DNA of 64,000 nucleotides from Chryseobacterium gleum. Its GTDB lineage: Bacteria; Bacteroidota; Bacteroidia; Flavobacteriales_D; Crocinitomicaceae. Made by a program: the position numbers and the translations under genes. Where the stretch lies: NCBI GenBank assembly GCA_945902775.1, contig CAMDMY010000002.1:1-64000 (forward strand), given 5' to 3'. Of the stretch, positions 29,325 through 38,780 are shown piece after piece (the stretch's first letter is position 1; every line of letters begins with the position of its first letter). Under the pieces are notes generated by a model. The model made no database searches. It saw only the letters and a program-made list of their open reading frames with translations, and was not told the origin of the DNA.

Positions 29325-30098
29325 ATGTTCATAGATACCCATACCCATTTATTTTCGGACTCATTTGATGAGGATAGAGATTTCATAATTCAACGTGCAA
29401 TTGATGCGGGTGTTACAAAGTTGTTATTACCCAATATTGATATTTCAAGTATCGATTCAATGCACGCTTTAGCTGCAAAATTTCCTGAAAATTGTTATTC
29501 CATGATGGGATTACATCCAGGCTATATCAAAGAAGATTGGAAAGAACAATTAGCTGTTATCGAAAAACATTTATTTTCAAATGAATACGTTGCGGTTGGT
29601 GAAATTGGAATGGATTTATTTTGGGATAAAACATTCGTAAAAGAACAAGCTGAAGCCTTTACCCAACAAGTTAAATGGGCAAAAGAATTGAAATTACCAA
29701 TCGTTATTCACGCAAGAGATGCCTTTCAAGAAATTTTTGATATCGTTGATGAACTAATAGATGAAAATTTAAAGGGTGTATTTCATTGTTTTACAGGTTC
29801 TTTGGAACAAGCAAATCACATTTTAGGATATAAAAATTTCAAATTAGGAATAGGTGGAGTTTTAACTTATAAAAAAGCTGAATTAGATAAAGTACTAGAA
29901 AATATCGATATTCAGCATTTAGTGTTAGAAACAGATTCTCCTTATTTGCCTCCAACACCTCATAGAGGGAAACGAAATGAAAGTAGTTATTTATTGCACA
30001 TTGCCGAAAAATTAGCCGATGTTTATTCTATTACTTTGAAAGAAGTGGAGCAGGCTACGACAAAAAGTGCTTTAGAAATATTTAAATTGGATGTATAA
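29325..30098 (+). CDS. TatD family hydrolase
   Basis: FIDTHTHLFSDSFDEDRD, GLHPGYI, VAVGEIGMDLFWD, LPIVIHARDAF, VLETDSPYLPPTPHRGKRNE. Confidence 0.95.
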   Translation: MFIDTHTHLFSDSFDEDRDFIIQRAIDAGVTKLLLPNIDISSIDSMHALAAKFPENCYSMMGLHPGYIKEDWKEQLAVIEKHLFSNEYVAVGEIGMDLFWDKTFVKEQAEAFTQQVKWAKELKLPIVIHARDAFQEIFDIVDELIDENLKGVFHCFTGSLEQANHILGYKNFKLGIGGVLTYKKAELDKVLENIDIQHLVLETDSPYLPPTPHRGKRNESSYLLHIAEKLADVYSITLKEVEQATTKSALEIFKLDV

Positions 30099-30128
30099 TT
30101 AAATAACATTTCATTAACCACATAATTT

Positions 30129-31040
30129 ATGAATGATGACTTAAATTTACCACAAAATCAAATTGAACACTTAATCTATTATATTCGAGGAGTATATGTT
30201 ATGTTTGACCGTGATTTAGCAGAAATATATCAAGTTGAAACGAAAGTTTTAAACCAAGCGGTAAAAAGAAATATTGCTCGTTTTCCTGATATTTTTCGAT
30301 TTCAAATAACAGATGAGGAACTTTTCGATATAACTTCAAATTCTGATCGTTCGAGTTCAAGGTCACAATTTGTGACCTTGAACAAAAAACGCGGGAAAAA
30401 TATAAAATACCTGCCTCATGTATTTACAGAACAAGGAGTTGCAATGCTTTCTGCTATATTAAGAAGTGATGTTGCAATTCAAGTAAGTATACAAATTATC
30501 AATGCTTTTATAGAAATGCGCAAGACTATTAATCATCATCAAGGGTTATTACAACGCGTTGAAAATATTGAACGTAAAATTTTAAAATCAGATGATAAAA
30601 TAGAACATATCTTAAATGCAATTGAAAATAAAGAATCTATTCCCAGTCAAGGGGTGTTTTTTGAAGGTCAAGTGTTTGATGCTTATTTGTTTGCAACTAA
30701 AATTATTAGGTCTGCAAAGAAAAGTATAGTTTTAATTGATAACTATATAGATGAAACGACTTTAGTTCATTTATCAAAGAAAGAGAAAAGTGTAAAAGTA
30801 TTATTACTTTGTAAAAATCAAAGTAAACAATTAGATTTAGATGTTCAAAAATCGAATGCCCAATATGGGAATTTTGAAATAAAAAATTTTATTGAAAGTC
30901 ATGATCGTTTTTTAATTATCGATAGTATGGAAATATATCATTTGGGAGCATCATTGAAAGATTTAGGTAAAAAGTGGTTTGCTTTTTCAAAAATGGATAA
31001 AAATTCTGTTGAAAGCATAATGAATAAAATCTCACTATGA
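30129..31040 (+). CDS. ORF6N domain-containing protein with PLD-like C-terminal region
   Basis: IYYIRGVYVMFDRDLAEIYQVETKVLNQAVKRNIARFPDIFRFQIT ... YLPHVFTEQGVAMLSAILRSDVAIQVSIQIINAFIEMRK (ORF6N); C-terminal KKSIVLIDNYIDETTLVHL...SHDRFLIIDSMEIYHLGASLKDLGKKWFAF. Confidence 0.85.
   Translation: MNDDLNLPQNQIEHLIYYIRGVYVMFDRDLAEIYQVETKVLNQAVKRNIARFPDIFRFQITDEELFDITSNSDRSSSRSQFVTLNKKRGKNIKYLPHVFTEQGVAMLSAILRSDVAIQVSIQIINAFIEMRKTINHHQGLLQRVENIERKILKSDDKIEHILNAIENKESIPSQGVFFEGQVFDAYLFATKIIRSAKKSIVLIDNYIDETTLVHLSKKEKSVKVLLLCKNQSKQLDLDVQKSNAQYGNFEIKNFIESHDRFLIIDSMEIYHLGASLKDLGKKWFAFSKMDKNSVESIMNKISL
30355..30383. repeat. perfect 14-bp inverted repeat with 1-nt centre inside the ORF6N gene
   Basis: GTTCAAGGTCACAA-T-TTGTGACCTTGAAC read directly. 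Confidence 0.9.
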
Positions 31041-31086
31041 ATGTTTATTTTAGACGTGAATTTGGATTAAATATAGAAACAAAACA

Positions 31087-32115
31087 ATGACAAATAAACC
31101 AAAATTATTAATCATATATACAGGCGGGACAATTGGAATGATCAATGATCCTAAAACGGGACATTTGGTTAGTTTTGATTTCGATCATATTTATCAGCAA
31201 GTACCAGAATTGGAGCGTTTGCACGTTTCATTGGAGACAATTAGTTTTCATCCTCCTATAGATTCATCTGAAATGAATCCTGTTTTTTGGGCGGATATTG
31301 CTCAAAAAGTATATGATAATTATGCAGATTATGATGGGTTTGTCATTCTACATGGCTCTGATACAATGGCTTATACAGCATCTGCTTTGAGTTTTATGTT
31401 ACAGAATTTAACGAAACCGGTTATTTTAACAGGTTCACAATTACCAATTGGAACCATTCGTACAGATGGAAAAGAAAATCTAATCACGGCGATAGAAATA
31501 GCTGCTTCTAAAAATGAAAAGGGTGAAAGTAGAATACAAGAAGTGGCGGTTTATTTTGAATTTTCATTGTTTAGAGGAAACCGATGTTCTAAAATTTCAG
31601 CCAATCAATTTGAGGCATTTAGTTCACCGAATTACCCAAAATTAGCGGAAGCTGGAATTGAAATAAATTACAATTTAGAGAAAACTTATGTTTCTGAATC
31701 AAAAGAGTTAACGCTTTTTACGGATTTTGATAATCACGTAGCTTTATTGAAAATATTCCCTGGATTTTCGGCAAATGTTTACAAAAATCTATTTGATATT
31801 AAGCAAGTTAAAGGGATTATTATGGAAACGTTTGGAGCAGGAAATGCACCAAGCAATGATGAATTTAGACAATTGATTTCCAATTATATACAAAACGGTG
31901 GAATCATTTTGAACATCACCCAATGTAACTCAGGAAGTGTTCAACAAGGGAAATATGAAACAAGTTCTTTCTTCGATAAAGTAGGTGTGATTTCTGGAAA
32001 TGATATGACTACTGAAGCAGCTTTAGCAAAAATGATGTATTTATTAGGTAGTCAAAATTCGAAAGAAGAGATACAAAGAAAATTGGCAATTTCAATTTGT
32101 GGTGAAATGTCTTAA
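31087..32115 (+). CDS. ansA: type I L-asparaginase
   Basis: LLIIYTGGTIGMI; DGFVILHGSDTMAYTASALSFMLQNLTKPVILTGSQLP; TQCNSGSV. Confidence 0.95.
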   Translation: MTNKPKLLIIYTGGTIGMINDPKTGHLVSFDFDHIYQQVPELERLHVSLETISFHPPIDSSEMNPVFWADIAQKVYDNYADYDGFVILHGSDTMAYTASALSFMLQNLTKPVILTGSQLPIGTIRTDGKENLITAIEIAASKNEKGESRIQEVAVYFEFSLFRGNRCSKISANQFEAFSSPNYPKLAEAGIEINYNLEKTYVSESKELTLFTDFDNHVALLKIFPGFSANVYKNLFDIKQVKGIIMETFGAGNAPSNDEFRQLISNYIQNGGIILNITQCNSGSVQQGKYETSSFFDKVGVISGNDMTTEAALAKMMYLLGSQNSKEEIQRKLAISICGEMS

Positions 32116-32120
32116 AATAA

Positions 32121-32157
32121 AAAACGGTAGAATCATTTAAGTTTCTACCGTTTTGTT
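32121..32157 (+). terminator. Rho-independent terminator after ansA
   Basis: AAAACGGTAGAA / TTCTACCGTTTT, 10-nt loop; the A/T-rich stem ends could serve both convergent genes. Confidence 0.8.
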
Positions 32158-32168
32158 AATTTTGATGG

Positions 32169-33338
32169 TTAGTTAAACTTTGGAGATTTATTGATGTTTT
32201 CTTTTTTACTGATAACATTAAATCCAATACTAGCTCCTATCATTCCTCCGTTTTTAACCGATGAATAAAAAATATTTACAGGAATATTTAATCCTCCAGA
32301 TGTAAATGTTCGTCCAAAACCCATTACCCATTTAGTACTTATTGACACATCACCTCTTGTATCTAAATTTGTTGTATAAGGATATTTTGAATCTGTAGAA
32401 ACACCAGGAGTTGAAGTTTTAGGTAAAGAATTATATGCTTCTTTAGACCAATAATATCCTTCACCTTTTCCATACGTATTATCTTTATCAAAAAATCCTT
32501 TTGATGTTTTTTCGATACCAAAACTTGGTCCGAATGCAATTTCCCATCCTTTTTTCCCGAATCTAAATCCATTCATAAATGTTAATGTAGGAATAAATGA
32601 ACTGTGTTCTAATCCGGAAATATTTATAATAGTTTCAAATAGTGCTGAAAAATTTTCCGTACCAATGTATTGTTTTTCAAACTGATACCCTATCATGCTA
32701 AAAGATGGTACGGTAAGAGCTAATCCACCTTCATCTTCACTTCTTTGAGTAAATTCGCTCAAAGTACCTGTTAAATATGCGTAACCAATTCTTGGTCCAG
32801 AATTATTGATTCGCCCAACATTGTTTGATGTAATTACTTCATTTTTGAACATTAATTTATCCGTTAATTCTTTTTGATTTGTTAAATCGTGCATTTCACG
32901 AATCGTAATTTCAATCATTCTTTGTAATTCAATCTCTTGATTATCAAATTCTTTTACAGCTGTTTTGTAGATAAATTTTGTTTTAATGTCAATTATTTTA
33001 AGACTAACCACAATTTTTTGCCCTAAACGATCGATACTTCCACAAATTATAAAGTCAACTTTTAAAGCACTTCCTAATTGAGTTAAACAATTTAAGCCAA
33101 AACAATTTGAAGCATAAGTTGAATCATTTTTTAACACTTCAGCCATATCGTATTCATCATATACATTGTACTTATTTATTTTAATCAATTCAAGATTAAT
33201 TAATTTAGAAACTATTTTAGGAGTTGCAAAAAGGCCTTGAACCGATGGTGAAGCAACTGCTATACTAGATGTTGATTGTGCGCTTATAGAGAAGAATGTT
33301 CCAATAAACACTGCGATACTTAAAATTTTAGTTTTCAT
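32169..33338 (-). CDS. secreted protein with CsgG/TolB-like N-terminal domain and predicted beta-rich C-terminus
   Basis: Signal peptide; LELIKINKYNVYDEYDMAEVL...LGSALKVDFIICGSIDRLGQKIVVSLKIIDIKTKFI resembles CsgG-type domains. Confidence 0.5.
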   Translation of the reverse strand: MKTKILSIAVFIGTFFSISAQSTSSIAVASPSVQGLFATPKIVSKLINLELIKINKYNVYDEYDMAEVLKNDSTYASNCFGLNCLTQLGSALKVDFIICGSIDRLGQKIVVSLKIIDIKTKFIYKTAVKEFDNQEIELQRMIEITIREMHDLTNQKELTDKLMFKNEVITSNNVGRINNSGPRIGYAYLTGTLSEFTQRSEDEGGLALTVPSFSMIGYQFEKQYIGTENFSALFETIINISGLEHSSFIPTLTFMNGFRFGKKGWEIAFGPSFGIEKTSKGFFDKDNTYGKGEGYYWSKEAYNSLPKTSTPGVSTDSKYPYTTNLDTRGDVSISTKWVMGFGRTFTSGGLNIPVNIFYSSVKNGGMIGASIGFNVISKKENINKSPKFN

Positions 33339-33364
33339 AATTCTGTTTTGATTATTTGTTGTTT

Positions 33365-33937
33365 TTAAAAATTAGCAAGTGTTAAACCTATTATTACTGT
33401 TATATTTATTGCGATTCCAATTAGACAGCCTTTTAAGGTTTTTATTACTCTCCTGTTTGTTACTCCGCCTTTGTAAGCTCTAATTTGCTTTTTAGTTATT
33501 TTAGGGTATTTACTTTTTAAATGTTCAGTAGCATTCAGTTGTAATTCATTCGGTGCAGCAACTGAAATTAAAGCAGGTAGAATACCAAAAACATTGAAAA
33601 TAGAACAGGTTAATGCACCAAATACGGTTGAGCCATTTGATTTTACCTCAGATTCTCCTAATTTTGAGAAATATTTGTTAAGTAATTTTTCTGTTTCGAG
33701 AGAATCTTTTCCAACTAAACTATTTACTAATTGGATTGAAGTTGAAAAAGTATCTTTTTTTATTTCGATTGAATTTGGACTTGTAATTGATTCATTTTTC
33801 TCTTTTTGAATTAAAATTGGTTTACTTATTGAATCTTTTTCATTCCAAGGATTTTTCTCTGCGGGAGTCAACCAAGGATTTTCTTGCGTCATTCCAAATA
33901 AAGGAAGAAGTGTAAGTAAGAGAATAAAATAGTACAT
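33365..33937 (-). CDS. hypothetical membrane protein
   Basis: Signal peptide, C-terminal hydrophobic segment; no family recognised. Confidence 0.55.
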   Translation of the reverse strand: MYYFILLLTLLPLFGMTQENPWLTPAEKNPWNEKDSISKPILIQKEKNESITSPNSIEIKKDTFSTSIQLVNSLVGKDSLETEKLLNKYFSKLGESEVKSNGSTVFGALTCSIFNVFGILPALISVAAPNELQLNATEHLKSKYPKITKKQIRAYKGGVTNRRVIKTLKGCLIGIAINITVIIGLTLANF

Positions 33938-33959
33938 ATATCTGTTTGTTTAATGAGAC

Positions 33960-33967
33960 AAATATAT
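33960..33967 (-). promoter_or_regulatory. -7 box TATATTTG upstream of the hypothetical membrane protein gene
   Basis: CAAATATA on the + strand, 22 nt from the start. Confidence 0.4.
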
Positions 33968-34143
33968 GTTGGTTAATTGGTTATACAAAACTGAATTTCA
34001 CAACTGTTAAATAATATTTGTGAATATCGCAAATAAACATGATTTTAACTGTTGAAAGGGTGATTTTAATTACTTTAATCGAAATTATAAATCTGATGAT
34101 TTTCATTTTAAGCAAATAAGTTGAAATTTAAATCAGTTTTATG

Positions 34144-35154
34144 CTAGATTGTCAACTCTGATTCTATTTTTTGTTTATTCAAATGTATCATTCTTTCAAT
34201 TTTATAAAAAAACGAATTTCTTTCTTTTTCATTTACAACACTAATTAAACTAGAATTAGTCATAATTTTTCCGATCATTTGCTCGGTTTCTTTTACATAA
34301 TTCTCATCTCTTGTTTGTAAATAGTTTAACATATTATGCGTTATAAATAATCCATTTTTTTCATCGGATTTATAACAATAGGTACTATCGGCATTCAACA
34401 TTTCATTAAAATACATTTCGAAATCATTTCCTGAAAAAGTAGCTTGAGTTCCATACATAAATTTTTTACCTGCCTGAGCTTGCGCTTTTAGATGTTTCGT
34501 GAGAAGTTCTGTTTGTTCTAATAAATACAAGGAATATTTAGGGTCTTCAAATAAATAAGAATCAAAATAATATTGAATTTGTCGAAGAAATCCTCTGAAT
34601 AAATCAACATCATATATTTCTTTCGAAGGAATTGTATTATAAATCTGAAGAATTTCTTTTCCTGTTTGAAAAGTCTTTTCAGATATTTTTTCATAACCAA
34701 ATTTCATACTCTCATAATCTCTAATATTGAGGTAAGTTTTCGCCCAAAAGTATAATTTGAAACGAACTAAATGGGGAAAATTTAATAATTGAAAAAGGGG
34801 AGTATCCTTAACTGATAAAACAATCGAGGGATGAGAAAGTAATTTTAATTTTTTAACTCCATCTAAAATACCTTCAAGATAAGAGTCCAAACTGTAATCG
34901 TATTCTTTCAATGAATTATATTCAAAAATCACTCGATTTTGTTTCATATCTAATAGCGTATCAAATGAAATACCATAATGAGAACAAATTTTTTGAAGTT
35001 CATAAATGCTAAAAGGAGTTTCACAACGTGTTCGTCTATAAACAGCATCAGCACTCAAACACAAAACATCTGCTAAACCTCTTCCAATTGTATCTTCATT
35101 TCCAATTTTTTCTTTGATAAGATTGATTAATGTTGCTTGTAAATCGATTTTCAT
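34144..35154 (-). CDS. helix-turn-helix (BetR/XRE-like) putative transcriptional regulator
   Basis: GRGLADVLCLSADAVYRRTRCETPFSIYELQKICSHYGISFDTLL N-terminal HTH; long uncharacterised C-terminus. Confidence 0.65.
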   Translation of the reverse strand: MKIDLQATLINLIKEKIGNEDTIGRGLADVLCLSADAVYRRTRCETPFSIYELQKICSHYGISFDTLLDMKQNRVIFEYNSLKEYDYSLDSYLEGILDGVKKLKLLSHPSIVLSVKDTPLFQLLNFPHLVRFKLYFWAKTYLNIRDYESMKFGYEKISEKTFQTGKEILQIYNTIPSKEIYDVDLFRGFLRQIQYYFDSYLFEDPKYSLYLLEQTELLTKHLKAQAQAGKKFMYGTQATFSGNDFEMYFNEMLNADSTYCYKSDEKNGLFITHNMLNYLQTRDENYVKETEQMIGKIMTNSSLISVVNEKERNSFFYKIERMIHLNKQKIESELTI

Positions 35155-35316
35155 AATATATTCATTCTCAGATTGATTACAAAATAAAGCTTTTTTATTT
35201 GAAATGCACTTCAGATTAGCTAATGAATTTAAAATTAAAGAGGTGTAAACAATGCATCGTGAAGAAAATGTTTTAAAAGATGTCTTTTAACAAAAAAATA
35301 CAAGTAATTTTCCATT

Positions 35317-35952
35317 ATGAATTTTATAGATGTACTTATTTTAATACCAGTAATTTATGCTGCTTGGAAAGGGTTTAAACATGGATTAATAATCGAAGTT
35401 TTTACCTTGTTAGCCTTGGTGGTTGGAATTTATGCTGGGATTCATTTTTCAGATTATGCCGCTAAAACATTGAAAGAATCCTTTTCATGGGATTCAAAAT
35501 ATGTTCCTGTAATTGCATTTACAATTACATTTTTAGCTGTAGGAGCAATGGTTTATTTTGCAGGTAAAGCCATTGAAAGAGTGGTTAAATTAACAGGGCT
35601 AACTCCTTTAAATAAAGGCTTTGGTGTTTTCTTTGCTGTTTTAAAAATGGTTTATTTTATTAGTGTTTTTATCATTTTGATAGAATCATATGATGAAAAG
35701 AGTGATTTCTTTCCTGAAAAAACAAAAGAGGAATCAATTTTGTATAATCCGGTGAAAAAAGTATCAACCGCTACCATTCCTGGTATTTCAGAAAGTACTA
35801 TTTTTCTTAAAAATGCGTTTAAATCGGAAACAGATAGTACAGGACTAACGGTAGATGAGGTAATAAGAGCAAAAGAGATTGCGGATAGTTTAGGAATCGA
35901 TGCAAGTGATGCTTTAAAAATCAAAGAAATTCACGATAAATATGATAAATAG
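35317..35952 (+). CDS. CvpA family protein
   Basis: MNFIDVLILIPVIYAAWKGFKHGLIIEVFTLLALVVGIYAGIHFSDYAA. Confidence 0.85.
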   Translation: MNFIDVLILIPVIYAAWKGFKHGLIIEVFTLLALVVGIYAGIHFSDYAAKTLKESFSWDSKYVPVIAFTITFLAVGAMVYFAGKAIERVVKLTGLTPLNKGFGVFFAVLKMVYFISVFIILIESYDEKSDFFPEKTKEESILYNPVKKVSTATIPGISESTIFLKNAFKSETDSTGLTVDEVIRAKEIADSLGIDASDALKIKEIHDKYDK

Positions 35953-36469
35953 ATTTTTAATTATTCCCTTATTATTAACTGTTTCTTTATCAGGTTTTTC
36001 CCAAGATATTGGTGAAAAGAAATTTAATTTTAAGTGGTTAAAGTCAGATATTACTGTTCGTAAATCAGGACCATACATTGGTTTACAACGTGGAGCCTAT
36101 TTAGTGCCTGAATTTGGGGGCGAAATGCAATGGAAAAAGGTAAAATTAATTAAGCCGATTACCAATGCCGTTCACGTTGGTTTTACCTATAATTTTTTGA
36201 GAAATGTACTTGGATATGATATGGGTTATTGGTTTAAAACAGGTAGGTTAAATTTAACATATGGCGCAAATTTGATTTATCGAACTGATTTCACACATGA
36301 TAAAATTGGATTTGCTCCAGTTTTGGGTTTTAAGTTTACCCAACTTCATTTGCAAACGGGATATCATTTTATGGCTCCTTTTTCTCCTGAAATTAAGACG
36401 AATACTTTTTTTGTATCGCTTCGTTTTGTATTGGTAAACAATAGATCAATTGATTTTGATAAGCCTTAA
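35942..36469 (+). CDS. hypothetical secreted / outer membrane protein
   Basis: Signal peptide LLLTVSLSGFSQ; beta-rich; overlaps the end of the CvpA gene by 11 nt. Confidence 0.6.
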   Translation: MINRFLIIPLLLTVSLSGFSQDIGEKKFNFKWLKSDITVRKSGPYIGLQRGAYLVPEFGGEMQWKKVKLIKPITNAVHVGFTYNFLRNVLGYDMGYWFKTGRLNLTYGANLIYRTDFTHDKIGFAPVLGFKFTQLHLQTGYHFMAPFSPEIKTNTFFVSLRFVLVNNRSIDFDKP

Positions 36470-36485
36470 TCAATAATAACTTCAA

Positions 36486-37613
36486 ATGTCAAAACAAAAA
36501 AAAGCGATCGTCTCAGTTACCAATGATTTATATACTGATCAAAGGGTTCATAAAGTGTGTCTTTTTCTAGAAAGTCAAGGGTTTTCAGTAATCTTGGTTG
36601 GTAGAAAACTTAAATCAAGTAAAATACTAGAGCCAAGAACTTATAAAACAAAAAGGTTTAACTTGTTTTTTGATAAAGGAGCGAAATTTTATGCAGAATA
36701 TAATTTTCGTTTATTTTGGTATTTGATTTTTAGAAAAGTAGATGTATTAGTAGCCAACGATTTAGACACTTTATTAGCAAACTATTCAGTAAGTAAATTC
36801 AAACCTTTTAGTCGATTGGTCTACGATTCTCATGAATATTTCACAGAAGTTCCAGAGTTAATCCATCGAAAAAAAGTGAAACAAATTTGGGAGACAATAG
36901 AAGCTTGGATTTTTCCAAAATTGAAAACAATCTATACTGTAAATAGCTCAATTGCAAAATTATATGCTGATAAATATCAAAAAGAAATTAAAGTAGTTCG
37001 AAATATTTCCCCCAGTTGGGAACCTGTGAATTTAAAGTCAAAAAAAGAACTTGGTATTCCTGAAAACAAGAACTTAATTATTTTGCAAGGAGCAGGAATT
37101 AATATTGATAGGGGAGCAGAGGAAGCTATTCAGGCTATGACGTTAGTAGAAAATACCGTTTTAATGATAGTTGGAGATGGTGATGTAGTTTTTCAATTAA
37201 AGACATATGTAATTGATAATCAATTAGTTGATAAAGTGTTGTTTTTTGATAAACGTCCTTATAATGAAATGATGAATTTCACTTACTATGCAGATTTGGG
37301 ATTAACATTGGATAAACCGACTAATATCAATTATCGTTATTCTTTACCTAATAAAGTGTTTGATTACATTCAAGCTGAAACACCAATAATAGGAACGAAT
37401 TTAATTGAAATTTCTAAAATTTTAAGTGAATACGGTGTAGGTGAAATTATAGAGGAATTCACTCCTGAAAATTTAGCACTTCTTATAAATTCAATTTTTA
37501 GTAGTGAAAGTAAATTAGTTAATTTAAAAGCAAATTGTTCGAAGGCGAGAAAAGTATTAAATTGGGAAAGCGAAATAGAAATATTAAAAGAAATTTATTC
37601 ATCCATTGACTGA
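36486..37613 (+). CDS. glycosyltransferase (GT4-like)
   Basis: VSVTNDLYTDQRVHKVCLFLESQGFSVILVGR; LIILQGAGINIDRGAEEAIQAM; SLPNKVFDYIQAETPIIGTN. Confidence 0.85.
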   Translation: MSKQKKAIVSVTNDLYTDQRVHKVCLFLESQGFSVILVGRKLKSSKILEPRTYKTKRFNLFFDKGAKFYAEYNFRLFWYLIFRKVDVLVANDLDTLLANYSVSKFKPFSRLVYDSHEYFTEVPELIHRKKVKQIWETIEAWIFPKLKTIYTVNSSIAKLYADKYQKEIKVVRNISPSWEPVNLKSKKELGIPENKNLIILQGAGINIDRGAEEAIQAMTLVENTVLMIVGDGDVVFQLKTYVIDNQLVDKVLFFDKRPYNEMMNFTYYADLGLTLDKPTNINYRYSLPNKVFDYIQAETPIIGTNLIEISKILSEYGVGEIIEEFTPENLALLINSIFSSESKLVNLKANCSKARKVLNWESEIEILKEIYSSID

Positions 37614-38712
37614 TAAACAAATACATATTGTTGCTTTTGATGTTCCTTATCCAGCGGATTATGGAGGTGTAATCGATATTTATTATCGTATTAAAGCTTT
37701 GTATGAATTGGGATTTAAAATTACATTACACTGTTTCGACTATGGTAGAGGGGAGCAACCTCACTTGTCAGAAATTACTGAAAAAGTATATTATTATTCG
37801 CGTTCAAAAACTATTTGGAATGGACTAAATAAACGCCCTTTTATAGTGGCTTCACGAAGATCAAAAGCAGTATTGAAACGATTATTAGAAGACGATTTTC
37901 CAATCTTATTTGAAGGGATTCATACCGCTTGGTTTTTAGAAAATGCAGTTATTCAAAAACGAAAAACATTTGTAAGAACCCACAATATCGAACATGATTA
38001 TTATACTGCTTTAGCTGAAAATGTTGGTTTTTTGAAAGCACTTTATTTTAAGTTAGAAGCGTATAAATTACATAGATATGAGTCAATTTTGGCGAAAGCT
38101 TCGAAAGTACTTTGCATCAAAGAATCGGATGCAGAGCATATTAGACAATTAAATAAAAACACATTCGTTTTACCAGCTTCGCTTCCTGAACTAACTATTA
38201 AGGAATATGTTCATACAGAGCTATTTGCATTATTTAATGGGAATTTGTCGGTTCCAGAAAATGAAGCTGCCGCTATTTGGATTATTGAAAATATTTGGAG
38301 TAATAATTCCTCTTTAATGCCGCTAAAAATAGCAGGTAAAAATCCTACTGAAAGGCTAATTAAATTAACCAACCAATACAAAATTGCGCTTATTTCTAAT
38401 CCTTCAAACGAAGAAATGGAAGCACTTCTTTCAAAAGCACGTGTACATATTTTGGTCTCAGATCAATCGACAGGAGTGAAATTAAAATTGCTTGCAGCAC
38501 TCCAAACTTCTGGTCACGTTTTGGTAAATGAAAAAATGATAGACGGAACAAATTTAGGCGAATTCTGTACCATTTGTAAATCGGCTGATCAATTTAAAAA
38601 ACAGTTGGTCTATCTTTCTGAAAATGAAATGGATGAAAATAGATTTTTAACTCGTCGTAATTCTATTCTTGATAACTATTCTACAAAGCAAAATTGTTCT
38701 AAATTGTTTTAA
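37606..38712 (+). CDS. glycosyltransferase (GT4-like)
   Basis: TTG start overlapping the previous gene by 8 nt; HIVAFDVPYPADYGGVIDIYYRIKALYELGFKITLHCFDYGR; RTHNIEHDYY; GVKLKLLAALQTSGHVLVN. Confidence 0.8.
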   Translation: MTDKQIHIVAFDVPYPADYGGVIDIYYRIKALYELGFKITLHCFDYGRGEQPHLSEITEKVYYYSRSKTIWNGLNKRPFIVASRRSKAVLKRLLEDDFPILFEGIHTAWFLENAVIQKRKTFVRTHNIEHDYYTALAENVGFLKALYFKLEAYKLHRYESILAKASKVLCIKESDAEHIRQLNKNTFVLPASLPELTIKEYVHTELFALFNGNLSVPENEAAAIWIIENIWSNNSSLMPLKIAGKNPTERLIKLTNQYKIALISNPSNEEMEALLSKARVHILVSDQSTGVKLKLLAALQTSGHVLVNEKMIDGTNLGEFCTICKSADQFKKQLVYLSENEMDENRFLTRRNSILDNYSTKQNCSKLF

Positions 38713-38780
38713 TAGTAATAAATAAATCGTATTTTTAGCGCTACAATTATTTGTTATACAACTAATTTGCTTTAAATCTT

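Noticed and set aside
35252-35290. 12-codon ORF MHREENVLKDVF preceded by AGAGGTG upstream of the CvpA gene
   Set aside because: Could be a leader peptide, but too short to distinguish from chance and no attenuator hairpin seen.
36486-38712. Possible capsule/LPS island
   Set aside because: Only two adjacent glycosyltransferases with CvpA upstream; the flippases at 1302 and 23778 are distant, so a dedicated island is not supported.
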